This document shows, piece after piece, positions 48,139-57,193 of a stretch of 64,000 nucleotides of DNA. Under the pieces are notes generated by a model. It saw nothing but the letters and a program-made list of their open reading frames with translations. It was not told the origin of the DNA and ran no database searches. Source of the DNA: Microbacterium salsuginis (lineage in GTDB: Bacteria > Actinomycetota > Actinomycetes > Actinomycetales > Microbacteriaceae). The position numbers and the translations under genes are program-made. Every line of letters begins with the position of its first letter. The stretch's first letter is position 1. The stretch covers positions 705,223-769,222 of the forward strand of contig NZ_JABACI010000002.1 of NCBI RefSeq assembly GCF_012524205.1, in the 5' to 3' direction.

Positions 48139-48773
48139 GTGCACACCCCGCCCTGCCACGCCGCGTCCGCGGTCGCGCCCGTGCTCGAGCCGTCGATCCG
48201 GAAACCGGAGTTCGCGTCCGTTCCCGGAGCATCCGCCGTATCCGAACCGGAAAGTGCGCGGTTCTCCGGTTTCCGGATCCGGTTTTCCGTGGGAGTCCCG
48301 GGATCCGGATGCCCCGCCCCTGCCCACCCGCGAAGGTCGAGCTTCATCACCACGGCGTCGACGTCGTCGGGCTGGTAGTAGCGCGGCTTGCGGCCGATCT
48401 CGAGGAAGCCCTCCGAGACGTAGAGCGCCTGCGCGACGGGGTTGTCGGCGCGCACCTCGAGGAACACCTCGCGCACGTCACGCCGGGACGCCTCCTCGAG
48501 CAGAGCTCGAAGGAGCGTGCGACCCCGGCCACGCCCCCGCGCGGCCTCGGCGATCGCGATGGTCTGGATGTCGGCATCCGTCGCCCTTCTCACGGCACGC
48601 AGGCCCGCGTAACCCAGCAGCCGTCCCGCCTCTTCGTCGACCACGTACCAGCCGTGCGGCGAGGCCAGCTCTTCGCGCATCATCGCCTCGGACCACGCGT
48701 CCGTCGGGAACGATGCGCGCTCGAGCGCCATGATCGCGCCGAGGTCGTCGGGGGTCGCGGGGCGGAGGGTCAC
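48135..48773 (-). CDS. rimI: Ribosomal-protein alanine N-acetyltransferase RimI with odd C-terminal extension
   Basis: 212 residues from GTG. GNAT fold in the first ~150: [20 protein letters not shown], acetyl-CoA loop [14 protein letters not shown], and [20 protein letters not shown]. RimI acetylates S18 and, in some species, other N-termini. The last ~60 residues (from [20 protein letters not shown]) are not GNAT sequence but the translation of a family A palindrome and flanks. The stop still overlaps the tsaD start, so this appears to be the real C-terminus. Confidence 0.92.
   Translation of the reverse strand: MTLRPATPDDLGAIMALERASFPTDAWSEAMMREELASPHGWYVVDEEAGRLLGYAGLRAVRRATDADIQTIAIAEAARGRGRGRTLLRALLEEASRRDVREVFLEVRADNPVAQALYVSEGFLEIGRKPRYYQPDDVDAVVMKLDLRGWAGAGHPDPGTPTENRIRKPENRALSGSDTADAPGTDANSGFRIDGSSTGATADAAWQGGVCT
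48195..48279 (-). repeat. Family A palindromic repeat, copy 2, inside rimI
   Basis: Perfect 16-base outer arms GATCCGGAAACCGGAG (48195-48210) and complement (48264-48279), with partially paired inner parts (CCGTTCCCGGA / TCCGAACCGGAA). It is in frame within the rimI C-terminal extension and closest in sequence to 62019-62112. Confidence 0.82.
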
Positions 48774-49429
48774 AGGTTCACCCGCTTCGGCGCGCCGGGC
48801 ATCGTGACGTCGGGCGAGCGCAGGTAGAGCGCGTCGGCCGGCGCGATCGCGCGCCCGGCCGAGAGGGCGCGGGCCGCGGCGAGCGCGAGCATCGCGGCGG
48901 GGATGCGCTCGGCGTCCCGCCGGATCGCGCCCACCGTGCGCAGCACGTCGTCCAGGTCTTCGCGCGGAGTCAGGGCCGGGCCGTCGAGGCGCACGGGCAG
49001 GCCGTCGTCGTCGAGGCCGCGGTACACGGTGTACGCGAATTCGCGGCGGCGCGCGTCGGTGACGACGGCGAAGGCTTCGTCGGCGACGTCCTGGTACCCG
49101 CCGGTGAGGGCGTCGTGCAGCAGCAGCTCGAGCGCCACGGCGTCGTGACTGACGACCGGCACGACCGGAACACCCCGCCCGAGCGCGAACGTGCGCGCCG
49201 CCGCGATGCCGACGCGAAGCCCGGTGAACGGTCCTGGTCCCATTCCGGCGGCGACGTGGGAGATGTCGGAGACGGTGACGGATGCCTCGGCCAGCGCCCG
49301 CTCGATCAGAGTGCCGATCACTTCGGCATGCCCGCGCGGGTCGGCGCTCTCGACCTGCGAGCGGATGACGCCGTCCGGCTCGACCACCGCCACCGCGGAG
49401 CCGAGCGACGTGTCGATGCCCAGGATCAC
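48770..49429 (-). CDS. tsaB: tRNA t6A biosynthesis protein TsaB
   Basis: 219 residues from GTG 49429 (GGAAGG upstream). LGIDTSLGSAVAVVEPDG and AAGMGPGPFTGLRVGIAAA are TsaB signatures; an inactive TsaD paralogue that scaffolds the TsaBDE complex. Overlaps rimI (GTGA). Confidence 0.94.
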   Translation of the reverse strand: MILGIDTSLGSAVAVVEPDGVIRSQVESADPRGHAEVIGTLIERALAEASVTVSDISHVAAGMGPGPFTGLRVGIAAARTFALGRGVPVVPVVSHDAVALELLLHDALTGGYQDVADEAFAVVTDARRREFAYTVYRGLDDDGLPVRLDGPALTPREDLDDVLRTVGAIRRDAERIPAAMLALAAARALSAGRAIAPADALYLRSPDVTMPGAPKRVNL

Positions 49430-49506
49430 GCCTTCCAGCGTAACCGCGGGTACGGCCGGCCCCGGTCGATGAGGGGGCGCAGGTCCGCAGAGGAGGGATG
49501 CCGGGG

Positions 49507-50007
49507 CTATGGGCGGCGCGCGATGGTCACCAGTCGCGGGGCGTCGGCGTCGAGCTCGGCCTCGTGGGCGGGCCCCTCGCATGCGTCGTCCGAGCCGTGG
49601 CCGTGCCACTCGCGGTCGAACTCGACCTCCCACCAGGCATCCCGCAGTCCGTCGACCATGCCGCGGCCCCACTCCACGATGACGACCGAGGCCTCGAAGT
49701 CGATGTCGAGGTCGTCGAGCTCGGCCGGCGAGCCGAGCCGGTACGCGTCGACATGGACGAGGGGCGCGCCTCCGACGAGAGACGGGTGGGTGCGGGCGAT
49801 CACGAACGTCGGGCTCTGCACCGGACCCCGGACGCCCAGCCCCTGGGCGATGCCGCGCGTGAGGGTGGTCTTGCCTGCGCCGAGCGGACCCGTGAGCACG
49901 ACAAGATCGCCGGGGCGCAGCATCCGTCCCATCTCCTCGCCGAGCTGCTCCATGTCGTGCGGCGAGGGGACCTCGCGCGTCCCGGCCAGCGGATCCAGCC
50001 CGGTCAC
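49507..50007 (-). CDS. tsaE: tRNA t6A biosynthesis ATPase TsaE
   Basis: 166 residues from GTG 50007. P-loop GPLGAGKT (40-47), LGVRGPVQSPTFVIARTHP and VHVDAYRL are TsaE signatures. ATPase that resets the TsaBD complex. The upstream frame runs into hairpin G and is excluded. About 77 bases separate it from tsaB. Confidence 0.93.
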   Translation of the reverse strand: MTGLDPLAGTREVPSPHDMEQLGEEMGRMLRPGDLVVLTGPLGAGKTTLTRGIAQGLGVRGPVQSPTFVIARTHPSLVGGAPLVHVDAYRLGSPAELDDLDIDFEASVVIVEWGRGMVDGLRDAWWEVEFDREWHGHGSDDACEGPAHEAELDADAPRLVTIARRP

Positions 50008-50019
50008 GACGCCGCCCCC

Positions 50020-50117
50020 GTTCGCAACGCAGTCTCCGCGTGAACCGAGGGCCGGTCGAGCTGCGCGATTTCGCCGGCTCGCCCGCGCGTCGCGCGCGTG
50101 CAGACTGAATTGCGAAC
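50020..50117. repeat. Palindromic element, family G
   Basis: 20-base arms GTTCGCAACGCAGTCTCCGC (50020-50039) and GTGCAGACTGAATTGCGAAC (50098-50117) pair at 16 of 20 positions around a ~58-base interior. It fills most of the gap between alr and tsaE. Confidence 0.7.
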
Positions 50118-50128
50118 ACGGGCGGCGC

Positions 50129-51253
50129 TCATTCGGACACCTGCCGGCGCGTGACCCGTGGGCCGATGCGCGTGACGATCTCGTAGTTGATGGTGCCGGC
50201 GGCATCCGCCCATTCCGTCGCCGACGGCACTCCCAGCGTGGGGTCGCCGAACAGCACGGCCTCGTCGCCGACCGCGACCGGGGTATCGCCGACGTCGACC
50301 ACGAACTGGTCCATCGCGATGCGGCCGGCGACGGAGTGCCGGCGGCCGCCGATCACGATCGGCCCGTTGCCCGACGCCTGCCGCGGCACGCCGTCGGCGT
50401 AGCCGAGCGGCACGAGCGCGAGGGTCGTGTCACGGTCGGTTCGATAGGCGTAGCCGTACGAGACACCCTTGCCGGCGGGGACCCGCCGCACCGCAGCGAC
50501 CGTGCCGCGCAGCGTCATCGCGGGGCGCAGTCCGAGGTCGGCCGACGAGCGGTCGTCGAACGGCGAGAGACCGTAGATGCCGATGCCGATGCGCACGCAC
50601 CCGAGCCGTGACTCGGGCAGCGCGATGGCCGCGTGGGTCGCCGCGATGTGTCGCAGCGGCGGGGCCAGCCCGAGCGTCGCCGCCTCGCCGACCGCTTGCT
50701 CGAACGTGCGCAGGGCTGCACGGTCGTCATCGGCGGACGCGTTGGACAGGTGGCTGAACAGCGCGATCACGCGCAGCTTGCCGATGCGCTCGAGCCGCGC
50801 GGCCTCGGCGAACACGACGCGGTAATCGGCCGGCGCGATGCCGTTGCGCGACAGTCCCGTCTCGAGCTTGAGATGGACCGAGACCGGACGATCAGCGGAT
50901 GCCGCGGCCGCGGCCTGCTGCAGCTGGTCCAGGCTCGAGATTCCGAGCTCGATCCCGTGCGCCGCGGCCTGCGCGAAGTCCGAGCCGGGTGCGTGCAGCC
51001 ACGCCACGACGGGAGCGTCGATGCCGCCTCGCCGCAGTGCGAGGGCCTCGGTGATGTCCGAGACTCCGAGCCGCGTCGCTCCGCCTTCGAGCGCGGCCGC
51101 GGCCGAGCGCACCGCCCCGTGCCCGTACCCGTCGGCCTTGACGACCGCGATCACCTCGGACTGCGTGAGCCGGCGCAGGTGCCGCACGTTGTCGGCGATC
51201 GCCCCGACGTCGACGGTCGCCTCGCGCAGCGCGCCCACCGGCAGGCGGCTCAC
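50129..51253 (-). CDS. alr: Alanine racemase
   Basis: 374 residues from GTG 51253, fixed by overlap with the acpS stop (GTGA). PLP lysine in VVKADGYGHG (Lys39), LETGLSRNG, RIGIGIYGLSP and the catalytic-tyrosine region GVSYGYAYRT. Makes D-alanine for peptidoglycan. Confidence 0.96.
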   Translation of the reverse strand: MSRLPVGALREATVDVGAIADNVRHLRRLTQSEVIAVVKADGYGHGAVRSAAAALEGGATRLGVSDITEALALRRGGIDAPVVAWLHAPGSDFAQAAAHGIELGISSLDQLQQAAAAASADRPVSVHLKLETGLSRNGIAPADYRVVFAEAARLERIGKLRVIALFSHLSNASADDDRAALRTFEQAVGEAATLGLAPPLRHIAATHAAIALPESRLGCVRIGIGIYGLSPFDDRSSADLGLRPAMTLRGTVAAVRRVPAGKGVSYGYAYRTDRDTTLALVPLGYADGVPRQASGNGPIVIGGRRHSVAGRIAMDQFVVDVGDTPVAVGDEAVLFGDPTLGVPSATEWADAAGTINYEIVTRIGPRVTRRQVSE

Positions 51254-51639
51254 GAGCCCTCCTCCGCGGTCGTGCTGCGGACGGTTCCGTCCGATTCGGC
51301 GATGACGTAGGCGGTCGCGAGTCCCGCGTCGTGCGAGAGCGACAGGTGCACGGCGGTGATCCCGCGCTCCGCGATGACCGCGGCGGTCGAGCCGGTCAGC
51401 ATGAAGTGAGGGCGGCCGGATGCTTCGGACGCGACCTCGATCTCGGTCCAGTGCACGCCGTCCGAACCGCCGAGCGCCTTGATGAGCGCCTCCTTGGCCG
51501 CGTAGCGCGCGGCGAGCGAATGCGGTTTCAGCGTGCGCTCCGAGCCGGAGAACAGCCGCTCGACCAGGCGCGGAGTCCGTTCGATCGTGCGCTCGAATCG
51601 AGCGATGTCGACCAGGTCGACGCCGATTCCGACGATCAT
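51250..51639 (-). CDS. acpS: Holo-[acyl-carrier-protein] synthase
   Basis: 129 residues: GIGVDLVDIARFERTIER with Mg ligand Asp8, and RYAAKEALIKALGG, the AcpS signature. Transfers 4-phosphopantetheine to ACP. Located between glmS and alr as in many actinobacteria. Confidence 0.95.
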   Translation of the reverse strand: MIVGIGVDLVDIARFERTIERTPRLVERLFSGSERTLKPHSLAARYAAKEALIKALGGSDGVHWTEIEVASEASGRPHFMLTGSTAAVIAERGITAVHLSLSHDAGLATAYVIAESDGTVRSTTAEEGS

Positions 51640-51743
51640 GGAGCCCTCCTGCGCGCCGCGTTCGCGGCATCCGTCACCCTATCGCGCAGTGTCGTACCGG
51701 GTTGTTGAACGAGCGAGACGAAACGGATGCCGGCGCGTCCGCC

Positions 51744-53594
51744 CTACTCGACCGTGACCGACTTCGCGAGGTTGCGGGGCTGGTCGACGTCCAGGCCCTT
51801 GGCCGTCGCCAGGCCCATCGCGAAGATGTGCAGCGGCACCACGGCCAGGAGCGGCTCGAAGAGGGGCGCAGCGAGCGGGATGCGCAGAACCTCGTCGGCC
51901 TTCGGCAGCACGGCGACGTCGCCCTCTTCGGCGATCGCGATGACGCGGGCGCCGCGGGCGCGGATCTCTTCGATCGACGAGATCACCTTCTTGTGCATCT
52001 CGGCCGACTGACGCGGCGAGGGCACGATGACGAACACCGGCTGGCCGGGCTCGATCAGGGCGATCGGGCCGTGCTTGAGCTCGCCGGCGGCGAAGCCCTC
52101 GGCGTGGATGTAGGCGAGCTCCTTGAGCTTGAGCGCGCCCTCGAGCGCGATCGGGTATCCGACGTGGCGACCGAGGAACAGCACCGAGCGGGTGTCGGCC
52201 ATCCAGTGGGCGAACTGCTCGATGCGCGGCTGCTCGCGCTCGAGGATCTGCGAGATCTTGGCCGGAATCGCCTCGAGCTCGCGGACGTGGGTTGCCGCAT
52301 CCGCTGCCGTCACCACGCCCCGCACGCGCCCGATGTGCAGGCCCGTGAGATACAGCGCCGTGATCTGAGCGAGGAACGCCTTGGTGGAGGCGACCGCGAC
52401 CTCGGGCCCGGCGTGGGTGTAGACGATCGCGTCGGACTCACGCGGGATCGTCGCGCCCTGGGTGTTGCAGATCGAGAGCGTCTTGGCGCCGTGCTCGCGG
52501 GCGTACTTGACGGCCATGAGCGTGTCCATGGTCTCGCCGGACTGGCTGATCGACACCACGAGGGTGTCGGGACCGATGACCGGATCGCGGTAGCGGAACT
52601 CGTGCGCGAGCTCGACGTCGACGGGAATGCGGGTCCACTGCTCGATCGCGTACTTGCCGACCTGGCCCGCGTAGGCCGCGGTGCCGCACGCGATCACGAT
52701 GATGCGCGAGATGCCGGCGAACAGCTCGTCCATGCCGTCCAGCTCGGGGATCACGACTTCGCCGTCGCGGACACGGCCGAGGATCGTGTTGCGGACGGCC
52801 TCGGGCTCTTCTGAGACCTCCTTGGCCATGAACGACGACCAGCCGCCCTTCTCGGCGGCCGAGGCATCCCAGGTCACCTCGAACGGCTCGACCTCGACGG
52901 GGTTGCCGCCGAAGTCGGTCACCTCGACACCGGCCGGCGTGATCGCCACGATCTGGTCCTGCCCGATCGCGAGGGCGTTGCGGGTGTGCTCGACGAAGGC
53001 GGCGACGTCGGACCCGAGGAAGTTCTCGCCCTCGCCGAGCCCGATCACGAGCGGTGAATTGCGGCGCGCGCCGACGACGAGGCCGGGCTGGTCCTCGTGC
53101 ATCGCGAGCAGCGTGAACGCGCCCTCGAGGCGCGAGACGACGCTGCGGAACGCCGTGACCAGGTCCCCGGTGCGGCGATACTCGCGGCCCAGGAGGACGG
53201 CGGCGACCTCGGTGTCGGTCTCGCTGAGGAACGTGAAACCCTCGGCGACGAGCTCGGACTTGAGCTCGGAGAAGTTCTCGATGATGCCGTTGTGGATGAC
53301 GGCGAGCTTGTCGTCGTCGGCCAGGTGCGGGTGCGCGTTGCCGTCGGTCGGGCCGCCGTGCGTCGCCCAGCGGGTGTGGCCGATGCCGGTGGTGCCGTCG
53401 GCGAGCGGGCTGGTGGCCAGGTCGTCGCGGAGCACCTTGAGCTTGCCCGCGCGCTTGCGCATGCCCAGGCCGCCCTCGCCGTCGATCACGGCGATGCCGG
53501 CGGAGTCGTACCCGCGGTATTCGAGCCGGGAGAGACCCGAGATCAGGATGGCCTGACTCTGCCGGGGGCCGACGTATCCCACGATTCCACACAT
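51744..53594 (-). CDS. glmS: Glutamine-fructose-6-phosphate aminotransferase (isomerising)
   Basis: 616 residues. N-terminal nucleophile Cys2 (MCGIVGYVG), glutaminase motifs HTRWATHG and HNGIIEN, two SIS domains with SQSGETMDT, ending in LAKSVTVE with the usual catalytic C-tail. Makes glucosamine-6-phosphate for cell-wall precursors. No glmS ribozyme is seen upstream. Confidence 0.97.
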   Translation of the reverse strand: MCGIVGYVGPRQSQAILISGLSRLEYRGYDSAGIAVIDGEGGLGMRKRAGKLKVLRDDLATSPLADGTTGIGHTRWATHGGPTDGNAHPHLADDDKLAVIHNGIIENFSELKSELVAEGFTFLSETDTEVAAVLLGREYRRTGDLVTAFRSVVSRLEGAFTLLAMHEDQPGLVVGARRNSPLVIGLGEGENFLGSDVAAFVEHTRNALAIGQDQIVAITPAGVEVTDFGGNPVEVEPFEVTWDASAAEKGGWSSFMAKEVSEEPEAVRNTILGRVRDGEVVIPELDGMDELFAGISRIIVIACGTAAYAGQVGKYAIEQWTRIPVDVELAHEFRYRDPVIGPDTLVVSISQSGETMDTLMAVKYAREHGAKTLSICNTQGATIPRESDAIVYTHAGPEVAVASTKAFLAQITALYLTGLHIGRVRGVVTAADAATHVRELEAIPAKISQILEREQPRIEQFAHWMADTRSVLFLGRHVGYPIALEGALKLKELAYIHAEGFAAGELKHGPIALIEPGQPVFVIVPSPRQSAEMHKKVISSIEEIRARGARVIAIAEEGDVAVLPKADEVLRIPLAAPLFEPLLAVVPLHIFAMGLATAKGLDVDQPRNLAKSVTVE

Positions 53595-53641
53595 GGGCTC
53601 AATGGTAAGCGGGGGGTTTTGCGAGGCTCCTGAACGAATAT

Positions 53642-53670
53642 TCCGGATGCCGGAGGCCACAGCATCCGGA
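53642..53670 (-). terminator. Hairpin after the FAD oxidoreductase gene
   Basis: TCCGGATGC / GCATCCGGA arms of nine bases with an 11-base loop, 13 bases beyond the stop; again an inverted CGGATGC pair. Confidence 0.6.
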
Positions 53671-53682
53671 CGCCTCATGCTG

Positions 53683-55119
53683 CTACGGGCGAAGGTCGGG
53701 CACGGGTCGGCTGAAGACCTCGCGCAGCGCCAGCCGCGCGGCGTGATACCCCGACATACCGTGAACTCCTGGCCCAGGGAGAGTGGCGGCGGAGCAGAGA
53801 TACGTCGCATGGCCGGCACGCCACGGCACACGCGAGAGAACGGGCCGCGCCACGAGCTGCCGCAGCGAGACACGTCCGGTGGCGATGTCGCCGCCGACGA
53901 GGTTGGCGTCTCCCCGCTCCAGGTCGCCGGCGGTCGTGATGGAGGTCGCGATGATCTGGTCACGGAATCCCGGCGCGAACCGCTCGAGTTGCGCGATGAC
54001 GGACTCGCGCACATCGACGGAGCTTCCTGCGGGCACGTGCGCGTATGTCCAGAGTGTCTGCGTGCCCTCGGGGGCGCGCGTTGGGTCGACGATGCCCGGC
54101 TGGGAGACCAGCACGTACGGCCGTTCCGCGTGGCGGCCGGCGGCGACGTCCGCCTCCGCCTGGGCGATCTCGCGCCATGTGCCGCCGAGGTGAACCGCTC
54201 CCGCCTGAGCGATGTCCCTCGCGGCCCAGGGCACAGGTCCCCGCAGAGCGAAGTCGACCTTGGTCGCGGCATCCCCGTGCCGGTACCGCGTCGCCGCACG
54301 CCGGTAGCGCGGGTCCACGCGGTCGCCCATGATGGCGACGAGCGCACGTGGGGAGGTGTCGAGCAGCACCGCCCGCGCGGGCGGCAGTTCAGCGACGGAC
54401 GTGGCCCGTTGATCGAGGAGTATGCGGGCGCCGTGCGCGGTCGCATCCGCCACCAGCGCGTCGGTGATGGCCTGGCTGCCACCGCTGGGGATAGGCCAGC
54501 CCACGGTGTGCGCGAGCGTTGCCAGCACCAGGCCAGGGGCGGCCGAGGCCAGCGACGGGATTCTGCCGATCGAGTGTGCGAAAACGCCTGCCAGCAGGGC
54601 CGGAGCCTCATCTCCCGAAAGGCCCCACGGCGCTCCAGGCAAGCCGGCCTGCGCGATACGCAGGCCGAATTGTGCCGCGACCAGGGGGTGAGTGGGGACC
54701 GGCAGCATCGGCGACATGACGGTGTCGAGCAGTGAATCGCTGCGCGCGACCAAGGGCGCGAAGATTCTCCGCCATGCTCGCCCGTCGCGACCGAGGCCCG
54801 CGACTGTGCGCGACAGCTCCCGCCAGGCCACGGCGGCGCGGCGGCCATCGAGCGGCTGCGCGTACGACACTTCGGGCGCGGTCACGTCAATTCGATCGGC
54901 GAGGCCGAACTCGCGGAAGAACGGCGAGGCGAGCGCCATCGGGTGAACGGCCGAGCCCCAGTCGTGAATGAACCCCGGTTCTGTAAGCGGCAGTGTGCGA
55001 GCGCCGCCGCCTGGAGTCGCGTTGGCTTCCCAGACCTCGACGTCGAGGCCGGCGCGTGCGAGGACGACGGCCGCGGCGAGACCGTTGATTCCGGCGCCCA
55101 CCACGACGGCGTCGATCAT
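53683..55119 (-). CDS. FAD-dependent oxidoreductase, phytoene-desaturase-like
   Basis: 478 residues. Dinucleotide motif VVVGAGINGLAAAVVLARAG with EVWEAN, then GGGARTLPL, and a C-terminal FAD motif (LPGPGVHGMSGYHAARLAL). Same superfamily as carotenoid and isoprenoid desaturases and related amine oxidases; substrate unknown, and no other carotenoid gene is near. Last gene of the DUF5819-HTTM-FAD operon (four-base overlaps). Confidence 0.85.
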   Translation of the reverse strand: MIDAVVVGAGINGLAAAVVLARAGLDVEVWEANATPGGGARTLPLTEPGFIHDWGSAVHPMALASPFFREFGLADRIDVTAPEVSYAQPLDGRRAAVAWRELSRTVAGLGRDGRAWRRIFAPLVARSDSLLDTVMSPMLPVPTHPLVAAQFGLRIAQAGLPGAPWGLSGDEAPALLAGVFAHSIGRIPSLASAAPGLVLATLAHTVGWPIPSGGSQAITDALVADATAHGARILLDQRATSVAELPPARAVLLDTSPRALVAIMGDRVDPRYRRAATRYRHGDAATKVDFALRGPVPWAARDIAQAGAVHLGGTWREIAQAEADVAAGRHAERPYVLVSQPGIVDPTRAPEGTQTLWTYAHVPAGSSVDVRESVIAQLERFAPGFRDQIIATSITTAGDLERGDANLVGGDIATGRVSLRQLVARPVLSRVPWRAGHATYLCSAATLPGPGVHGMSGYHAARLALREVFSRPVPDLRP

Positions 55120-56351
55120 CGCCGTATCGCGCTCCCCGAGCGCAGACGGCCGGCCGGCTGAAGCTCACTGGGTCGGGCCGGCACGGTCTCGTCTCCGAGG
55201 TCGGACCCGTTGTCGGCGCCCAGTGGCTCGTCGATCGACGGCGCGTCGTGACTGGTGTGCGCGCCCACCGGGCGGGAGCCCGGGGCAGTGCCTCCCCTCC
55301 CAGGGTCGGTGACCGCTCTGCGGACGCCGCGTCCCGTCGCCGCGAACCATGCTCCGACCCGTCGCCACGATGCGTCCCGCACGAGTAGAAGGTCGAGAGC
55401 GATCATCGCGAGCGAGAAGGGCCAGAGGCTCAGCAGTACCGCGATGCCGAGGTGCATCCCCGTGATCAGCGCGACGGCGGTGTATCGCGTAGGTCGCCAG
55501 ATCACCAGAATCGGCAGCAGCAACTGCACCCACAGTGCCAGCCACGAGCCGAGCACGATGGCGGGGGTGAACTGCCACACCAGGTCGCTGATCATCGGGA
55601 ACACCCGGAACTCGTCGATCCGCAGCGCGTAGTAGATGGCGGTGCCCTCGAGCCACTCCTCTCCCGTCAGCTTCAGCACCGACGAGACGAGATACACAAG
55701 GAGGATCTGGAACACGCACAGGATGAGGACGGTGTTGTGCGCCCAGTTCACCAGCCAGCGCGGTAGCCAGGCCGGCCCGCTTCGGGGCGTGCGCCCCCGC
55801 TTGGCCGAACGCCGGCGCAGCCACGCATCGACCGAGAAGTGCTCACTGAGGTTCGCGAAGATGACGAACAGCAGCACGATCCGCATGAGGGTGTCGCCAC
55901 CGTTGGTGAGGAGGGTGCTGTTCGTCGACAGGCCGACCCAGAAGATCAGCAGCAGTGGAGTCACCCAGCGTGTCTTCAATCCCACGAGGAAGAGCACGAC
56001 GAGCACGAGCAGCACGGCGTACGCGAGGTCGAACCAGAACATGCTCTCTTTCGAGAAGAGCAGACGGAGCGGTTCCCACCAGCCACGCCGACTCGCCTCG
56101 GGTTCCACCCACCACGACCCGACGCCCCACAGATAGTGGCGGTCGGGCATGCTCGGGATCAGCACGATGAGCATCGCGAGCCCGAACAGGATCCGCAAGA
56201 GCGAGAAGCTCACGGTCGCGCGCTGGGCAGCGGTCAGCCAAGTGACGAACCGCTGCCAGACCGTGCGGGGATCCAGTGCGGCGGCGATTCGCTCGCGCGT
56301 GGTCGCCGGCCCTGCGGCATCCGTTGTCGTCTCGGCGGTCATGTCGCTCAC
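55116..56351 (-). CDS. HTTM-domain (vitamin K-dependent carboxylase-like) membrane protein
   Basis: 411 residues from GTG 56351. At least eight hydrophobic helices with SLLRILFGLAMLIVLIPSMP at the start, GDTLMRIVLLFVIFANLSEHFSVD, and PTRYTAVALITGMHLGIAVL, the HTTM pattern. Family members include the gamma-glutamyl carboxylase; bacterial activities are mostly unknown. A ~60-residue Pro/Gly-rich soluble tail follows. Overlaps both neighbours. Confidence 0.82.
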   Translation of the reverse strand: MSDMTAETTTDAAGPATTRERIAAALDPRTVWQRFVTWLTAAQRATVSFSLLRILFGLAMLIVLIPSMPDRHYLWGVGSWWVEPEASRRGWWEPLRLLFSKESMFWFDLAYAVLLVLVVLFLVGLKTRWVTPLLLIFWVGLSTNSTLLTNGGDTLMRIVLLFVIFANLSEHFSVDAWLRRRSAKRGRTPRSGPAWLPRWLVNWAHNTVLILCVFQILLVYLVSSVLKLTGEEWLEGTAIYYALRIDEFRVFPMISDLVWQFTPAIVLGSWLALWVQLLLPILVIWRPTRYTAVALITGMHLGIAVLLSLWPFSLAMIALDLLLVRDASWRRVGAWFAATGRGVRRAVTDPGRGGTAPGSRPVGAHTSHDAPSIDEPLGADNGSDLGDETVPARPSELQPAGRLRSGSAIRR

Positions 56352-57118
56352 TCCCCGGCGTATCGCTGGATCACGTCGTCATAGACGGCGAGGATCGCAG
56401 GATCGATGTCGGCCGTCGGCTGTCGCCAGCCGAAAGTCAGATGCGTCGTGTCGACCTGGGGCGTCTCGTCGAAACGGTGCAGGAAGTCGTTCGGACGCTC
56501 GAACTGCACTCGCCAGCGCACGCGTTCGATGTCGCGGTCGAAGTAGGCGGTGCCGAATGCGTCGGCGAAGCGCATCAGCATGTAGTCGTAGCGGATGAAA
56601 CGGATCACCGAGGCACGACTCTCACCGAGAGCGTCGATCTCGTCGACGAGCTCAGGGTCGGGGATGGGCCCGAACTCGCCGTCACCGAGGGCCTGGATGA
56701 ACGTGTCGCGTACGCGTTCGCGCTGGTCGTCACTCAAGGCGTTGTAGCGCGTCAGATACGTCTGTGTGGCGTTGAAGCTGCTCTTCTGGATCCGGGAGGG
56801 CATCGGGATGCCGCGCACCGCGGCGAACTCGATGTCGGTGACATCGACCCAGTCGCTGTGGACGAGTTCACCGTCCTCGCGCCATTGCACCTGGATCTGC
56901 AGCTCCCGGTTCGTGCGAAGGATGTTCGGTGCGAACACGTTCCACCGCTGGGAGAAATACGGCCCGAACGCATCGGCCACGACAGGGCGGGCCGGCGTGG
57001 GCGGCAGTGTGAACGTCGCGCTGACAAACCCGTAACCGAGAAGGATGGCGAGCGTCGCGATGGCGGCGATGGTCTGACCGAGACGAGCTCGGCTCTTGCT
57101 GTGTGAAGGTGCGGTCAC
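56348..57118 (-). CDS. DUF5819 family secreted or membrane-anchored protein
   Basis: About 256 residues from GTG 57118 (an earlier in-frame Met would lie in the upstream terminator). One N-terminal helix (AIAATLAILLGYGFVSATF), then an outer domain with FGPYFSQRWNVFAPNILRTN, typical of the DUF5819 partner of HTTM proteins. Function unknown. First gene of the three-gene operon. Confidence 0.8.
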   Translation of the reverse strand: MTAPSHSKSRARLGQTIAAIATLAILLGYGFVSATFTLPPTPARPVVADAFGPYFSQRWNVFAPNILRTNRELQIQVQWREDGELVHSDWVDVTDIEFAAVRGIPMPSRIQKSSFNATQTYLTRYNALSDDQRERVRDTFIQALGDGEFGPIPDPELVDEIDALGESRASVIRFIRYDYMLMRFADAFGTAYFDRDIERVRWRVQFERPNDFLHRFDETPQVDTTHLTFGWRQPTADIDPAILAVYDDVIQRYAGE

Positions 57119-57149
57119 GTGAATTCCGGGTCGATGCCGTGGACGAACA

Positions 57150-57187
57150 GGAGGGGGTGGGTGCATCCATGATGCACCCACCCCTCC
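57150..57187 (-). terminator. Terminator of the surface-protein gene
   Basis: Arms GGAGGGG(G)TGGGTGCATC and GATGCACCCACCCCTCC with one bulge and a three-base loop, ending seven bases past the surface-protein stop (minus strand). Confidence 0.85.
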
Positions 57188-57193
57188 TATCGT

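Noticed and set aside
53500..53700. Possible glmS ribozyme or riboswitch upstream of glmS
   Set aside because: The region before the ATG is short and contains only the FAD-gene terminator; no ribozyme core is recognisable.
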